Position numbers and translations under genes: made by a program | The notes under the pieces: generated by a model | What the model saw: only the letters and a program-made list of their open reading frames with translations | Databases searched by the model: none | What the model was told of the DNA's origin: nothing | Source of the DNA: Alphaproteobacteria bacterium | Lineage (GTDB): Bacteria > Pseudomonadota > Alphaproteobacteria > Micropepsales > Micropepsaceae | Reading direction: 5' to 3' | Length of the DNA stretch: 64,000 nt | NCBI GenBank assembly: GCA_017983635.1 | Contig: JAGOBA010000001.1 | Span: forward strand, 310,001-374,000 | Shown: piece after piece, positions 18,013 to 26,377 of the stretch | Layout: each line of letters starts with the position of its first letter | How positions within the stretch are numbered: the stretch's first letter is position 1

Positions 18013-18735
18013 ATGGCCGACACACCGCACGTCCTGATCGTCGACGACCATCGCGACATCCGCGATGCGCTGAGCCGCTATCTGACCGATAACGGGTTGA
18101 AGGTCACGATGGCGGAATCGGCGGCGTCGGCGCGGCGCGTGTTGAGCCAACGCGATGTCGATCTGATGGTGCTCGACATCATGATGCCGGGCGAGGACGG
18201 CTTGAGCCTCTGCCGCAGCGTGCGGGAGCATCGCGGGACGCCGGTGATTTTGCTCAGTGCACGGACGGAAGAACTGGACCGGATCGTGGGGCTTGAGGTC
18301 GGGGCGGACGACTATGTCACGAAACCGTTCAGCCCACGCGAGTTGCTGGCGCGCATTCATGCGGTGCTGCGGCGTACGAATGAGCTGCCGCCGGGGCAAC
18401 GGCCGCGCGGCGGGCAGCGGATGCGCTTCGGCGCATGGGTGCTGCACGGACCGGAACGTCAAGTCGTGGGTAGCGACGGCGTCGTCGTGTCGCTGAGTTC
18501 GACCGAGTACGCGCTGCTGGCCACGTTCGTGGAGCATCCGAATGTGGTGCTGACGCGCGATCAGCTGCTTGACCGCGTGAAAGGGCGCGGTGCGGACGAG
18601 GTGTTCGACCGCAGTATCGACACGCAGATCAGCCGGCTGCGGCGCAAGCTCGAAGACGATCCGCGCAATCCGAAGTTGATCAAGACGGTGTGGGGTGCGG
18701 GGTATCTCTTTGCGAGCGCGGTGGAGGCTCTATGA
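18013..18735 (+). CDS. OmpR-family response regulator
   Basis: 240 residues. The receiver domain (about 6-118) has acidic residues DD (11-12), phospho-acceptor Asp55 in LMVLDIMMPGEDG, and the conserved Lys in TKPFSPRELL. The C-terminal winged helix (about 138-235) includes VSLSSTEYALLATFVEHP, and FDRSIDTQISRLRRKLEDDP followed by a TVWGAGYLF ending. Its TGA overlaps the ATG of the sensor kinase gene, so the pair is co-translated. Confidence 0.95.
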   Translation: MADTPHVLIVDDHRDIRDALSRYLTDNGLKVTMAESAASARRVLSQRDVDLMVLDIMMPGEDGLSLCRSVREHRGTPVILLSARTEELDRIVGLEVGADDYVTKPFSPRELLARIHAVLRRTNELPPGQRPRGGQRMRFGAWVLHGPERQVVGSDGVVVSLSSTEYALLATFVEHPNVVLTRDQLLDRVKGRGADEVFDRSIDTQISRLRRKLEDDPRNPKLIKTVWGAGYLFASAVEAL

Positions 18736-20303
18736 CCTGGTTCTCGCCGCGCACGGTTCGCGGGTGGTTTGTGCTGATTGTGCTGGGCGCGTTGGCGGTC
18801 TCGCAGATTGCGTCGTTTGCGCTGCTGATGGGGCAGCAGACATTCTTGCGGTCCGCCTTGCATGAGGCGGAAGCGTTTCGGCGGACTGCCGGCATCATCG
18901 CGCTCGCCAAAGGCGGCAGCGCGGCTACGCGCCAGTCGATCGAGCAAACCGCGAGCGGGCCCTCGTTCTTGGTGCAGTTCGGCGACAAGCCGTTGGTCGC
19001 GGAGTCAAAGCGGAACGATGCGCTGAGTGTGGCGCTGGCCGAGGGGACGGGAAGCGAACCGTCGTCCGTGCGCGTGGCGTGGGATCTCTCCGATACGCGC
19101 GTCGAGGTTCGCCGCTTCGAGCAGATTCGCGGGCAAGAGCGGACGATGATTATCACGCGTCATGGCAACGAGGTCGTCACGACGACTGTCCCGCAGACCG
19201 CTCAGCGCGAGTTTACGGTTACGCTTCCACCCATGGGTCCGATGGCAGCGATACCGCCGGTGCCACCCGTTCCTCCCGTGCCACCCGTACCGCCCGCGCC
19301 CCCTCCCCCACTCGCGCTGTATGGCTTGTCCGTCGATCGAGCATTGGCGACAGACGGCAAACTGCCGGAGCGACTGGAAATTTCCGTCGAGGTCGAGCCA
19401 GATCTTTGGCTCAACATTTCCGCCGTGCCGCCTGCCGTGCCGTCGGTGATGTGGCCTCTCATTCTTACCGGGGCGCTCGCCGCAGTGTTACTCGCCTTGG
19501 CCGCCATATGGGCCGCCGGCCGCGTGGCGCGGCCGATCGCGGGGCTCACGACCGCGGCTGAGCGGATGGGGCGCGGCGATGGATTGGTCCTGGCACCCGA
19601 GGACGGGCCGCAGGATGTAAAAGCGGCCGCGAGTGCTTTCAATACGATGGCGACGCGCCTCAGGCGTATGATCGAGGATCAACGCTCGCTCCTGAGCGCG
19701 GTCGGGCACGACCTGCGTACGCCGATCGCATCGCTGCGCATTCGAACCGAGCTGGTGAAGGATCCGGAGTTGCAGACAAAGATGCGCGGTTCAATCGAGG
19801 AGATGGAACGGCTGACCGAGGCGACGCTCGCGGCCGCGCGTGGCGGGGAGAGCGGCGAGCCTACGCGGCCAGTTGATCTGCCGTCGCTGATCGAGGCGAT
19901 CTGCGACGACTTGGCGGATACGGGCAGCCCGGTGGCGTTCTCAAGCCTGCCCAGTATACGCGTCGAGGGGCGCGCGAGCGAATTGCGGCGGGCATTGCGC
20001 AACTTGATCGAGAACGCTGTGCGCTATGGGACCCGGGCGAGCGTGTCGATGACGTCGACCGGTAGCTTAGCCGAGATCCATGTCGATGATGAAGGGCCGG
20101 GCATTCCGGAAGACTCGCTTAGCCATGTGCTGAAGCCGTTTGTGCGGCTGGAGGAGTCGCGCAGCGTGGAGACGGGCGGGCACGGGCTCGGACTCACCAT
20201 CGCGAGGGCTATTGTCGAACGGCACGGCGGGGAGCTTCAGCTTCGCAACCGTGTCGAGGGTGGGTTGCGGGCGACGTTGAAGCTACCGCTTGCGAAGAGC
20301 TGA
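18732..20303 (+). CDS. Sensor histidine kinase with proline-rich periplasmic region
   Basis: 523 residues from the ATG overlapping the regulator stop. TM1 is about 11-33. The periplasmic sensor region is about 34-239, with a run of PPVPP repeats at about 174-193. TM2 is about 240-262, HAMP about 263-315. The HisKA domain has His326 in SAVGHDLRTPIAS. The HATPase domain has NLIENAVRYG, DEGPGIPEDS and a GHGLGLTIARAIVERHGG stretch. The proline tract splits the sensor domain and resembles the tail of the divergently encoded EF-hand protein. Signal unknown. Confidence 0.93.
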   Translation: MTWFSPRTVRGWFVLIVLGALAVSQIASFALLMGQQTFLRSALHEAEAFRRTAGIIALAKGGSAATRQSIEQTASGPSFLVQFGDKPLVAESKRNDALSVALAEGTGSEPSSVRVAWDLSDTRVEVRRFEQIRGQERTMIITRHGNEVVTTTVPQTAQREFTVTLPPMGPMAAIPPVPPVPPVPPVPPAPPPPLALYGLSVDRALATDGKLPERLEISVEVEPDLWLNISAVPPAVPSVMWPLILTGALAAVLLALAAIWAAGRVARPIAGLTTAAERMGRGDGLVLAPEDGPQDVKAAASAFNTMATRLRRMIEDQRSLLSAVGHDLRTPIASLRIRTELVKDPELQTKMRGSIEEMERLTEATLAAARGGESGEPTRPVDLPSLIEAICDDLADTGSPVAFSSLPSIRVEGRASELRRALRNLIENAVRYGTRASVSMTSTGSLAEIHVDDEGPGIPEDSLSHVLKPFVRLEESRSVETGGHGLGLTIARAIVERHGGELQLRNRVEGGLRATLKLPLAKS

Positions 20304-20345
20304 GGGCCAAGGCACGATCAATCCTGCGCACTGGGTGAGATCGAG

Positions 20346-21893
20346 ATGACCGGCAGACTAGTCAGCGGAACGCGTGAATTGCCTCTCACGACGCTTGCCG
20401 CGCGCGTAGAGCGCGCGGCGGCGGCGTTTCAATCGATCGGGATCGGTCGCGGGGACGGCGTTGGGCTGATGTTGCGGAACGACTTCGCGTTCTTCGAGGC
20501 CGGAATGGCAGCGGGGCAGCTCGGCGCTTACTCGGTTCCGATCAACTGGCACTTCACGGTCGAGGAAGCCGGCTACATCATCGCGGACTCCGGGGTGAAG
20601 GCGGTCGTCGTCCATTCGGATTTGCTGCCTGTGGCGCTGAAGGCGGCGCCGCCGGGCGTGCAGGTGTTTGCGGTCGACACGCCGCCGGAGATTGCTGCGG
20701 CCTATCAGATTGGGCCCGGCGACATGAAGCCGGGGGTTAAGGTTTGGGATGCTTGGATCGAGAGCTTTCAGCGGCGTACGCCGACGCTTGGCGATCCGCC
20801 GGGGGCGATCATCTATACGTCGGGTACCACCGGTCGCCCAAAGGGCGTGAAGCGCAACCCGCCGACGCCCGCACAGGCGCTTGCTAGCACGAAACAGCTT
20901 GGGCGCGCGTTCGGCTTGGAGGGCGTGTTGGTGCACGGCAAGCCGGAGCGCATCGTCACCGTGGTTACGGGGCCAATGTATCATTCGGCGCCGAACGCCT
21001 ATGGCTCGATTTGCGTGCGCGCTGGGGCTGAGGTGATCTTGCAACCGCGGTTCGAGCCGGAGGAGTTGCTGCAGCTGATCGAGAAGCATCGTGTCACGCA
21101 TCTGCACATGGTGCCGACGATGTTTGTGCGCTTGCTCAAGCTGCCTGAGGAGGTGCGGAAGAAGTACGATCTGTCGTCGCTGAAGTTCGTCGTCCACGCG
21201 GCCGCGCCCTGCCCCGTTGACGTCAAACGCGGCATGATCGAGTGGTGGGGACCGGTGATCAACGAATACTATGGCGCGACGGAAACGGGCGCCGTCGTGT
21301 TCTGCACGTCGGAGGAGTGGCTCGCGCATCCCGGCACGGTTGGCCGACCGCAGCCGGATGTAAGACTTGTCATCAGCGACGACGCCGGCAAGCCGGTGCC
21401 GGTGGGCGAACCTGGCGATGTCTATGTGCGCATGACGACGGGCAGCGACTTCACCTATCACGGCGACGACGAGAAGCGGCGCAAGGCGGAACGCGACGGG
21501 CTGATCTCGGTCGGCGACATCGGTTACGTGGACAAGAGCGGGTTCCTGTTCCTTTGCGATCGGCGCAATCACATGGTGATCTCGGGCGGCGTGAACATCT
21601 ATCCGGCTGAAATCGAGGCAGAGATTCTAAGGATCGCCGGCGTCGCCGATTGCGCGGTGTTCGGCATCCCGGATGCAGAGTTCGGCGAGTCGCTTTGCGC
21701 GGTCGTGCAACCGCAGCCGAATGCGGCGCTCACAGAGAGCGACGTGAAGGGTTACCTGCGCGATCGCCTGGCGAAGTACAAGGTGCCGAAGGTGGTGGCG
21801 TTTCGCGCAGAGCTCCCGCGCGAAGACTCGGGTAAGATCTTCAAGCGGAAGCTACGCGATCCGTACTGGGAAAAGGCTGGGCGGAAGATTTGA
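20346..21893 (+). CDS. AMP-dependent acyl-CoA synthetase
   Basis: 515 residues, ANL superfamily. Adenylation P-loop-like IIYTSGTTGRPKGVKR, the aromatic/acid motif INEYYGATETGAVV, and the hinge and C-terminal region GDIGYVDKSGFLFLCDRRNH leading to SGGVNIYPAEIEAEIL and the catalytic lysine in PREDSGKIFKRKLRD. It activates a carboxylic acid to acyl-CoA. The close spacing of motifs and the shortened N-terminus resemble medium-chain, cyclohexane-carboxylate or bile-acid type ligases; the substrate cannot be read from sequence. Confidence 0.9.
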   Translation: MTGRLVSGTRELPLTTLAARVERAAAAFQSIGIGRGDGVGLMLRNDFAFFEAGMAAGQLGAYSVPINWHFTVEEAGYIIADSGVKAVVVHSDLLPVALKAAPPGVQVFAVDTPPEIAAAYQIGPGDMKPGVKVWDAWIESFQRRTPTLGDPPGAIIYTSGTTGRPKGVKRNPPTPAQALASTKQLGRAFGLEGVLVHGKPERIVTVVTGPMYHSAPNAYGSICVRAGAEVILQPRFEPEELLQLIEKHRVTHLHMVPTMFVRLLKLPEEVRKKYDLSSLKFVVHAAAPCPVDVKRGMIEWWGPVINEYYGATETGAVVFCTSEEWLAHPGTVGRPQPDVRLVISDDAGKPVPVGEPGDVYVRMTTGSDFTYHGDDEKRRKAERDGLISVGDIGYVDKSGFLFLCDRRNHMVISGGVNIYPAEIEAEILRIAGVADCAVFGIPDAEFGESLCAVVQPQPNAALTESDVKGYLRDRLAKYKVPKVVAFRAELPREDSGKIFKRKLRDPYWEKAGRKI

Positions 21894-22000
21894 GAATCGT
21901 AGCGCATCTCACCGCCTGATCCGGTCCGTCGAGGTAAGCCGTCCCAGCTTGCGGCGTGGGGTCGCGCTGCATTTTTCGTACTGGCTTTCGTTGGCGTGAT

Positions 22001-22034
22001 TTGATGACGTTGCGTGCTCTCCTCGCGTCATCAA
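22001..22034. promoter_or_regulatory. Inverted repeat directly upstream of cydA
   Basis: Perfect 9-base arms TTGATGACG (22001-22009) and CGTCATCAA (22026-22034), 16 bases apart, end 10 bases before the cydA ATG. This could be an operator or a 5'-leader hairpin. The TTGAT..ATCAA edges recall FNR/CRP-family half-sites, but the spacing is wrong for a standard FNR box. Confidence 0.45.
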
Positions 22035-22044
22035 GGTCCACGCC

Positions 22045-23433
22045 ATGGACGACGCCCTTCTGCTTGCGCGCGTGCAATTTGCGTTCACGATGGTGTTCCA
22101 CATCGTGTTCCCGTCGTTCACGATCGGGCTTGCGAGCTATCTCGCCGTGCTCGAGGGGCTGTGGCTGAAGACGGGCCGTGCGGTCTATCTCGATCTCTTC
22201 AAGTATTGGCTCAAGATCTTCGCGGTCGCGTTCGCCATGGGCGTCGTGTCGGGGATCGTGATGTCGTATCAGTTCGGATCGAACTGGTCGGTGTTCTCGG
22301 ACAAGACCGGACCGGTGCTCGGGCCATTGATGGCGTACGAGGTGCTGACCGCCTTCTTTCTGGAGGCCGGGTTCTTGGGCGTCATGCTCTTCGGGCTCGA
22401 CCGCGTGGGCAAGCGGCTGCACTTCGCGGCCACGATCGCCGTCGCGGCCGGAACGCTCTTCTCCGCATTTTGGATTCTCTCGGCCAACAGCTGGATGCAG
22501 ACGCCCGCCGGACACGCGATCAACGAAGCGGGGCAGTTCGTGCCCGACGATTGGATCGCGATCATCTTCAATCCGTCGTTCCCGTATCGGCTGACCCACA
22601 TGGTGATCGCCGCGTACCTCACAACGGCGTTGGTCGTGGGGGCGGTCGCGGCGTGGCATCTGCTCGCGGACCGCGCCAACGCGCATGCGCGCACGATGTT
22701 TGCCATGGCGATGGGTCTCATCGCGGTCGCGGCGCCCTTGCAGCTCTTCGCCGGCGATCAGCACGGGCTCAACACGCTGAAGCATCAGCCGGCGAAGATC
22801 ATGGCGATTGAAGGACACTTCGAGAGCCATCCGGAAGGCGCGCCGTTCGTGCTCTTCGGGTTTCCGGACCAGGAGGCGGCGAAGGTGCATGCGGCGGTCG
22901 AGATTCCCTATGTCGGGTCTTTGCTGTTGAAGCACGATCCGACGGCGCCGCTCGACGGGCTCGACACCGTGCCGCGCGAGAACTGGCCGCCGGTCGCGAT
23001 CGTGTTCTGGTCGTTCCGCATCATGGTGGGGCTTGGGCTGCTTATGATCCTGCTGGGTTTCATCGCCTTGATGCAGCGCTGGCGCGGGCGGCTTTACGAC
23101 GGCGTTTGGCTCTTTCGATTCGCACTCGCGATGGGACCTGCGGGTTTCCTCGCCGTGCTTGCCGGTTGGGTGACGACGGAGGTCGGGCGGCAACCGTTCA
23201 CGGTCTATGGGTTGCTTCGCACGGCGGAGTCGGCGTCTCCGCTCGCGACGCCAGCGCTCGTGGGTTCGCTCGCGGCGTTCGTCGTCGTCTACGTCGCAGT
23301 GTTCGGTGCGGGGCTCTTCTATTTGCTGCGTCTGATGTCGAATGCGCCGGGTGCGCACGAGAAGGGGCTTGATGCCTTGCCGATGCGCAGTGCCGGCATC
23401 ACGCCAGCCGCAACGTTGCCTAGGGCGGAGTGA
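22045..23433 (+). CDS. cydA: Cytochrome bd-type ubiquinol oxidase subunit I (CIO-like)
   Basis: 462 residues, nine or so transmembrane helices. It carries the catalytic quinol oxidase site. Haem ligands are visible: His19 in VFHIVFPSF, His185 in YRLTHMVIAAY, and a Met in the later WSFRIMVGLG. The acidic residues Glu99 and Glu107 match the E. coli numbering. The Q-loop after GDQHGLNTLKHQPAKIMAIE is short, as in cyanide-insensitive oxidases (CioA) and unlike E. coli CydA. The usual GRQPW motif reads GRQPF here. It is the first gene of an operon with subunit II and a DUF2474 micro-protein. Confidence 0.95.
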   Translation: MDDALLLARVQFAFTMVFHIVFPSFTIGLASYLAVLEGLWLKTGRAVYLDLFKYWLKIFAVAFAMGVVSGIVMSYQFGSNWSVFSDKTGPVLGPLMAYEVLTAFFLEAGFLGVMLFGLDRVGKRLHFAATIAVAAGTLFSAFWILSANSWMQTPAGHAINEAGQFVPDDWIAIIFNPSFPYRLTHMVIAAYLTTALVVGAVAAWHLLADRANAHARTMFAMAMGLIAVAAPLQLFAGDQHGLNTLKHQPAKIMAIEGHFESHPEGAPFVLFGFPDQEAAKVHAAVEIPYVGSLLLKHDPTAPLDGLDTVPRENWPPVAIVFWSFRIMVGLGLLMILLGFIALMQRWRGRLYDGVWLFRFALAMGPAGFLAVLAGWVTTEVGRQPFTVYGLLRTAESASPLATPALVGSLAAFVVVYVAVFGAGLFYLLRLMSNAPGAHEKGLDALPMRSAGITPAATLPRAE

Positions 23434-23438
23434 GGCGC

Positions 23439-24440
23439 ATGGAACTCGACCTCGCTTTCGTTTGGGCCTGTATCCTGGCGTTCGCGGTGTTCGCTTATGT
23501 GGTGATGGACGGCTTCGATCTCGGCGTCGGCATTCTCTTTCCTTTCCTGCGCGAAGGCGACGAACGCGACAAGGCGATGAACTCCATCGCGCCGGTGTGG
23601 GACGGCAACGAGACGTGGCTGATCTTGGGCGGCGGCGGTTTGTTTGCTGCCTTTCCGCTCGCCTATGCGGTGCTGATGCCGGCCGTTTATGCGCCGCTGA
23701 TCGCGATGCTTTTGGGGCTCGTGTTCCGCGGCGTCGCGTTCGAGTTTCGCTGGCGTACGGTGCGCGCGAAACCAGCGTGGGATCTTGCGTTCTTCGGTGG
23801 GTCGCTGATCGCCGCGTTTGCGCAGGGCGTGATCCTGGGCGCGGTACTGCAAGGGATCGCCGTCGAGGGGCGCGGTTATGCCGGCGGGTGGTGGGATTGG
23901 CTGTCGTGGTTCAGCCTCTTGACCGGCCTGTCCGTGGTGGTCGCCTATGCAACGCTCGGCGCGACGTGGTTGATCATGAAAACCGAGGGCGGGCTGCAGG
24001 CGCGGGCCCACGGGCTTGCCCGGCTCTGCGCGCCGGGGATGCTGGCCGCCATCGTCGCGGTCAGCGCGGCGACGCCGTTCCTGCAGGCGGCCTATTACGA
24101 ACGTTGGTTCGCCTGGCCGCAGGTGATCGCGACGGCGCAAGTGCCGCTCTTGGTTGTGGTTGTTTCGGGGACGCTGTTCTACGCATTGCGTGCGAAGTGG
24201 GAGGCGGCGCCGTTCCTGTTGTCGCTCGGCCTCTTTGCGCTGACGTTCGCGGGCCTTGGCGTTTCGCTCTATCCTTATCTGATCCCCGAGAGCATCACGA
24301 TCTGGGACGCGGCGGCGCCGGCGTCGAGCCTCATCTTCATGCTGGTCGGCGCGGTGATCCTGATCCCGATCATTCTGGCCTATACGGCCTATGCGTATTG
24401 GGTGTTCCGCGGGAAAGTGCGCGACGAGGGGTATCACTGA
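23439..24440 (+). CDS. cydB: Cytochrome bd-type ubiquinol oxidase subunit II
   Basis: 333 residues from the ATG at 23439; a GTG at 23430 overlapping the cydA stop is an alternative that adds three residues. About eight transmembrane helices. The N-terminus has the subunit II signature YVVMDGFDLGVGILFP, then NSIAPVWDGNETWLI and FRGVAFEFRWR. It pairs with subunit I to form the haem-containing oxidase of the inner membrane. Its stop overlaps the start of the next small gene (TGATG). Confidence 0.95.
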   Translation: MELDLAFVWACILAFAVFAYVVMDGFDLGVGILFPFLREGDERDKAMNSIAPVWDGNETWLILGGGGLFAAFPLAYAVLMPAVYAPLIAMLLGLVFRGVAFEFRWRTVRAKPAWDLAFFGGSLIAAFAQGVILGAVLQGIAVEGRGYAGGWWDWLSWFSLLTGLSVVVAYATLGATWLIMKTEGGLQARAHGLARLCAPGMLAAIVAVSAATPFLQAAYYERWFAWPQVIATAQVPLLVVVVSGTLFYALRAKWEAAPFLLSLGLFALTFAGLGVSLYPYLIPESITIWDAAAPASSLIFMLVGAVILIPIILAYTAYAYWVFRGKVRDEGYH

Positions 24441-24556
24441 TGTGGGAGAGTGCGCGCCAGCTGACTTGGTTCGTCGTGCTCTGGATGCTGGGCGTCGCCG
24501 CACTGGCGCTGGTTGCAGGCGTGCTACGGCTGGCGATGACGGTGGCGGGGTTTTGA
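24440..24556 (+). CDS. DUF2474-type micro-protein, CydX-like accessory of bd oxidase
   Basis: A 38-residue protein, one transmembrane helix: Trp-rich N-terminus (MWESARQLTWFV) and hydrophobic core VLWMLGVAALALVAGVLR. Size, position directly after cydB with ATG/TGA overlap, and the W...W...R..M pattern match DUF2474, found next to CIO-type oxidases and analogous to CydX. Such small subunits stabilise the oxidase in other bacteria. Confidence 0.8.
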   Translation: MWESARQLTWFVVLWMLGVAALALVAGVLRLAMTVAGF

Positions 24557-24564
24557 GCCCCTTT

Positions 24565-24590
24565 GGCCAGTCACTTCGCGGTGACTGGCC
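24565..24590. terminator. Bidirectional terminator-like hairpin
   Basis: Perfect 10-bp stem GGCCAGTCAC / GTGACTGGCC with a 6-base loop (TTCGCG) between the convergent cyd operon and GST gene. There is no strong T-tract on either side, so the exact termination mode is uncertain. Confidence 0.6.
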
Positions 24591-24603
24591 GACGGCGTTT
24601 CGC

Positions 24604-25215
24604 CTAAGCCTTCGCGCTGGCACGCGCCTTGGCGCGCTCGAACATCGCCGCAACCGTCTTGGCTTCGGGGTTGATCGGTTGGCCGACTTGGATGCCGAAG
24701 TCGAGGAAGGCGAAGAGGTGGATGTCGGCGTAGGTAAACCTGTCCCCGCAAAGCCATTGGCGGCCGGTGACTTGCTTGTCGAGCCAAAGCATGCGGTCTT
24801 GCGCGATGCGCTTTAGGCCGTCGGCGGCTTCGGGGGCGGTTGGAATGCGGCTTTGGAACAGCGGCAAGCCTTGGCTGTAGCGAAAGCCGTTCGCCATCGG
24901 CTCGACGATGTTGAGGTCGACGCGGCGGGTCCACATGCGGGTCTCGGCCTTCTCCTTCGGCGTCGCGCCGATGAGGGCGGGCTTGGGGTGGACGTCTTCG
25001 AGGTATTCGCAGATCGCGGTGATCTCCGCGACCACCGTGCCATCGTCGAGTTCGAGGCAGGGCATCTGGCCGGCGGTGTTCTTCTGCGTGTAGGCGGCTT
25101 GGCGGTTCTCGGCCTTCATCAGGTCGACTTCGACTTTCGGAATGTCGATGCCCTTCTCCGCCATGAACATGCGCACGGCGCGCGGGTTGGGGCCGATCGA
25201 GTTGTAGAATTTCAT
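24604..25215 (-). CDS. Glutathione S-transferase family protein
   Basis: 203 residues. N-terminal thioredoxin-like domain (MKFYNSIGPNPRAVRMFMAE, GQMPCLELDDG, and the glutathione gamma-glutamyl-binding EITAICEYLE) and C-terminal helical domain with WLCGDRFTYADIHLFAFLDF (the N-capping box/hydrophobic staple of GSTs). It conjugates or reduces electrophiles with glutathione. Single gene, convergent with the cyd operon. Confidence 0.92.
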   Translation of the reverse strand: MKFYNSIGPNPRAVRMFMAEKGIDIPKVEVDLMKAENRQAAYTQKNTAGQMPCLELDDGTVVAEITAICEYLEDVHPKPALIGATPKEKAETRMWTRRVDLNIVEPMANGFRYSQGLPLFQSRIPTAPEAADGLKRIAQDRMLWLDKQVTGRQWLCGDRFTYADIHLFAFLDFGIQVGQPINPEAKTVAAMFERAKARASAKA

Positions 25216-25264
25216 GGGCGCTTTCTCCTTTGGCGAGTGGCGTTGTCATACGCCTTGCAGGATT

Positions 25265-25440
25265 TCGCGCCAAGACGCGAAGACGCGAAGAAGAAAGAAA
25301 TTTTCACACGAAGAAACGAAGCAACGAAGGGTGATCATTCGTGCGCCGCAGGCGCACTGTTCGGCATTATTCTGGCGCTGCGTGCCACAGAAGAGCCTCG
25401 CTCGTTGCTTCGCTTCTTCGTTTAAGATTTTTCTTGGGGC
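25265..25440. repeat. Compound inverted-repeat element A
   Basis: The left part (25267-25329) is made of short tandem units of GACGCGAA and then ACGAAG type, with TTTTCACAC between. The right arm (25403-25435) is the inverse of the ACGAAG block and of the AAGAAA stretch. The core holds GTGATCATTC, a small hairpin (GTGCGCC..GGCGCAC) and GGCGCTGCGTGCC. It fills the space between the GST gene and the next gene. Element B at 46810 has the same layout with other arm sequences. Confidence 0.75.
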
Positions 25441-25447
25441 GATGCCG

Positions 25448-26374
25448 CTACGGTTGCCGATAGATGCTGCGCGCGCCTTGCTGTCCGTCGGTAGCGGCAC
25501 GGCCCGTTGCCACCATGTGTTGGAGGTGGGCCAAGATGGACAGGCTCGCGGCCGGGTGCAACTTCTTGTCGACCTCGGAGTAGATGACGGCGACCATGTC
25601 GGGGATCGTGGCGATGCCGCGTTTCAGGCACTCGGCGATTTGGCGTTCGCGGGCGTGGCGGTGTTCGATGAGGGCCGTTACGAACGCTTGCGGCTCGCGA
25701 ATGGGATTGCCGTGGGTTGGGTAGTAGAGGCGGTCTTCGCGGCGGGTTAGTTTTTCGAGGCTTGCGAAGTATTGCGCCATGTCGCCGTCGGGCGGTGCGA
25801 TGACCGTCGTCGACCACCCCATCACATGATCGCCGCTGAAGAAGGCTATCTCCTCGCGCAACGCGAAGCAGATGTGGTTCGAGGTGTGCCCGGGGGTGTA
25901 GAGCGCGTCGACGGTCCAGCCGTGGCCCTTGATCGTGTCCCCATCGCGCACGACGACGTCAGGGCGGAAGTCCATGTCGCCGCCCTCCTCCACGTTGATG
26001 CCTTCGTGCTTCTTGCCGGCGCCATGCGGGCCATAGCCGTAGGTCTTGGCGCCGGTTGCGGCCTTGAGCGGCGCGGCGGCGGGCGAATGATCGTTGTGGG
26101 TGTGGGTGACCAGGATGTGGGTAACGCGCTCGCCCTGCAGCGTAGCCTTGATCGCTTCGACGTGTTCGTCAATCAGCGGGCCCGGATCGACGACTGCGAC
26201 GTCGCCGTGGCCGATGATGTAGGTGCCGGTGCCGTGGAACGTGAACGGGTTCGGGTTGCGGGCGCAGATGCGCCGGATCAGCGGCGAGAGTTCAACGACC
26301 TTGGCGTACGACGGATCGTAGGTGCGATCCGTCGCCAGCTTCGGCAACTCGACGTTCAGGTCGGCGGCGCGCAA
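25448..26374 (-). CDS. MBL-fold hydrolase, LACTB2-like
   Basis: 308 residues. The metallo-beta-lactamase metal motif is HTHNDHS, with further ligands in YTPGHTSNHICF and FFSGDHVMGW and a C-terminal His in YYPTHGNPI. The C-terminal 60 or so residues (ERQIAECLKRGIATIPDMVA, AASLSILAHLQHMV) form the winged-helix tail of LACTB2-like enzymes, which act as RNA endonucleases or glyoxalase II-like hydrolases. The start is a TTG at 26374; an in-frame stop lies two codons upstream and no ATG or GTG fits. It follows the DUF1499 gene by 3 bases, so it is in an operon. Confidence 0.85.
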   Translation of the reverse strand: MRAADLNVELPKLATDRTYDPSYAKVVELSPLIRRICARNPNPFTFHGTGTYIIGHGDVAVVDPGPLIDEHVEAIKATLQGERVTHILVTHTHNDHSPAAAPLKAATGAKTYGYGPHGAGKKHEGINVEEGGDMDFRPDVVVRDGDTIKGHGWTVDALYTPGHTSNHICFALREEIAFFSGDHVMGWSTTVIAPPDGDMAQYFASLEKLTRREDRLYYPTHGNPIREPQAFVTALIEHRHARERQIAECLKRGIATIPDMVAVIYSEVDKKLHPAASLSILAHLQHMVATGRAATDGQQGARSIYRQP

Positions 26375-26377
26375 GAC

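Noticed and set aside
21841-24653. Two long minus-strand frames opposite the cytochrome bd operon
   Set aside because: Arg- and His-rich shadows of cydAB.
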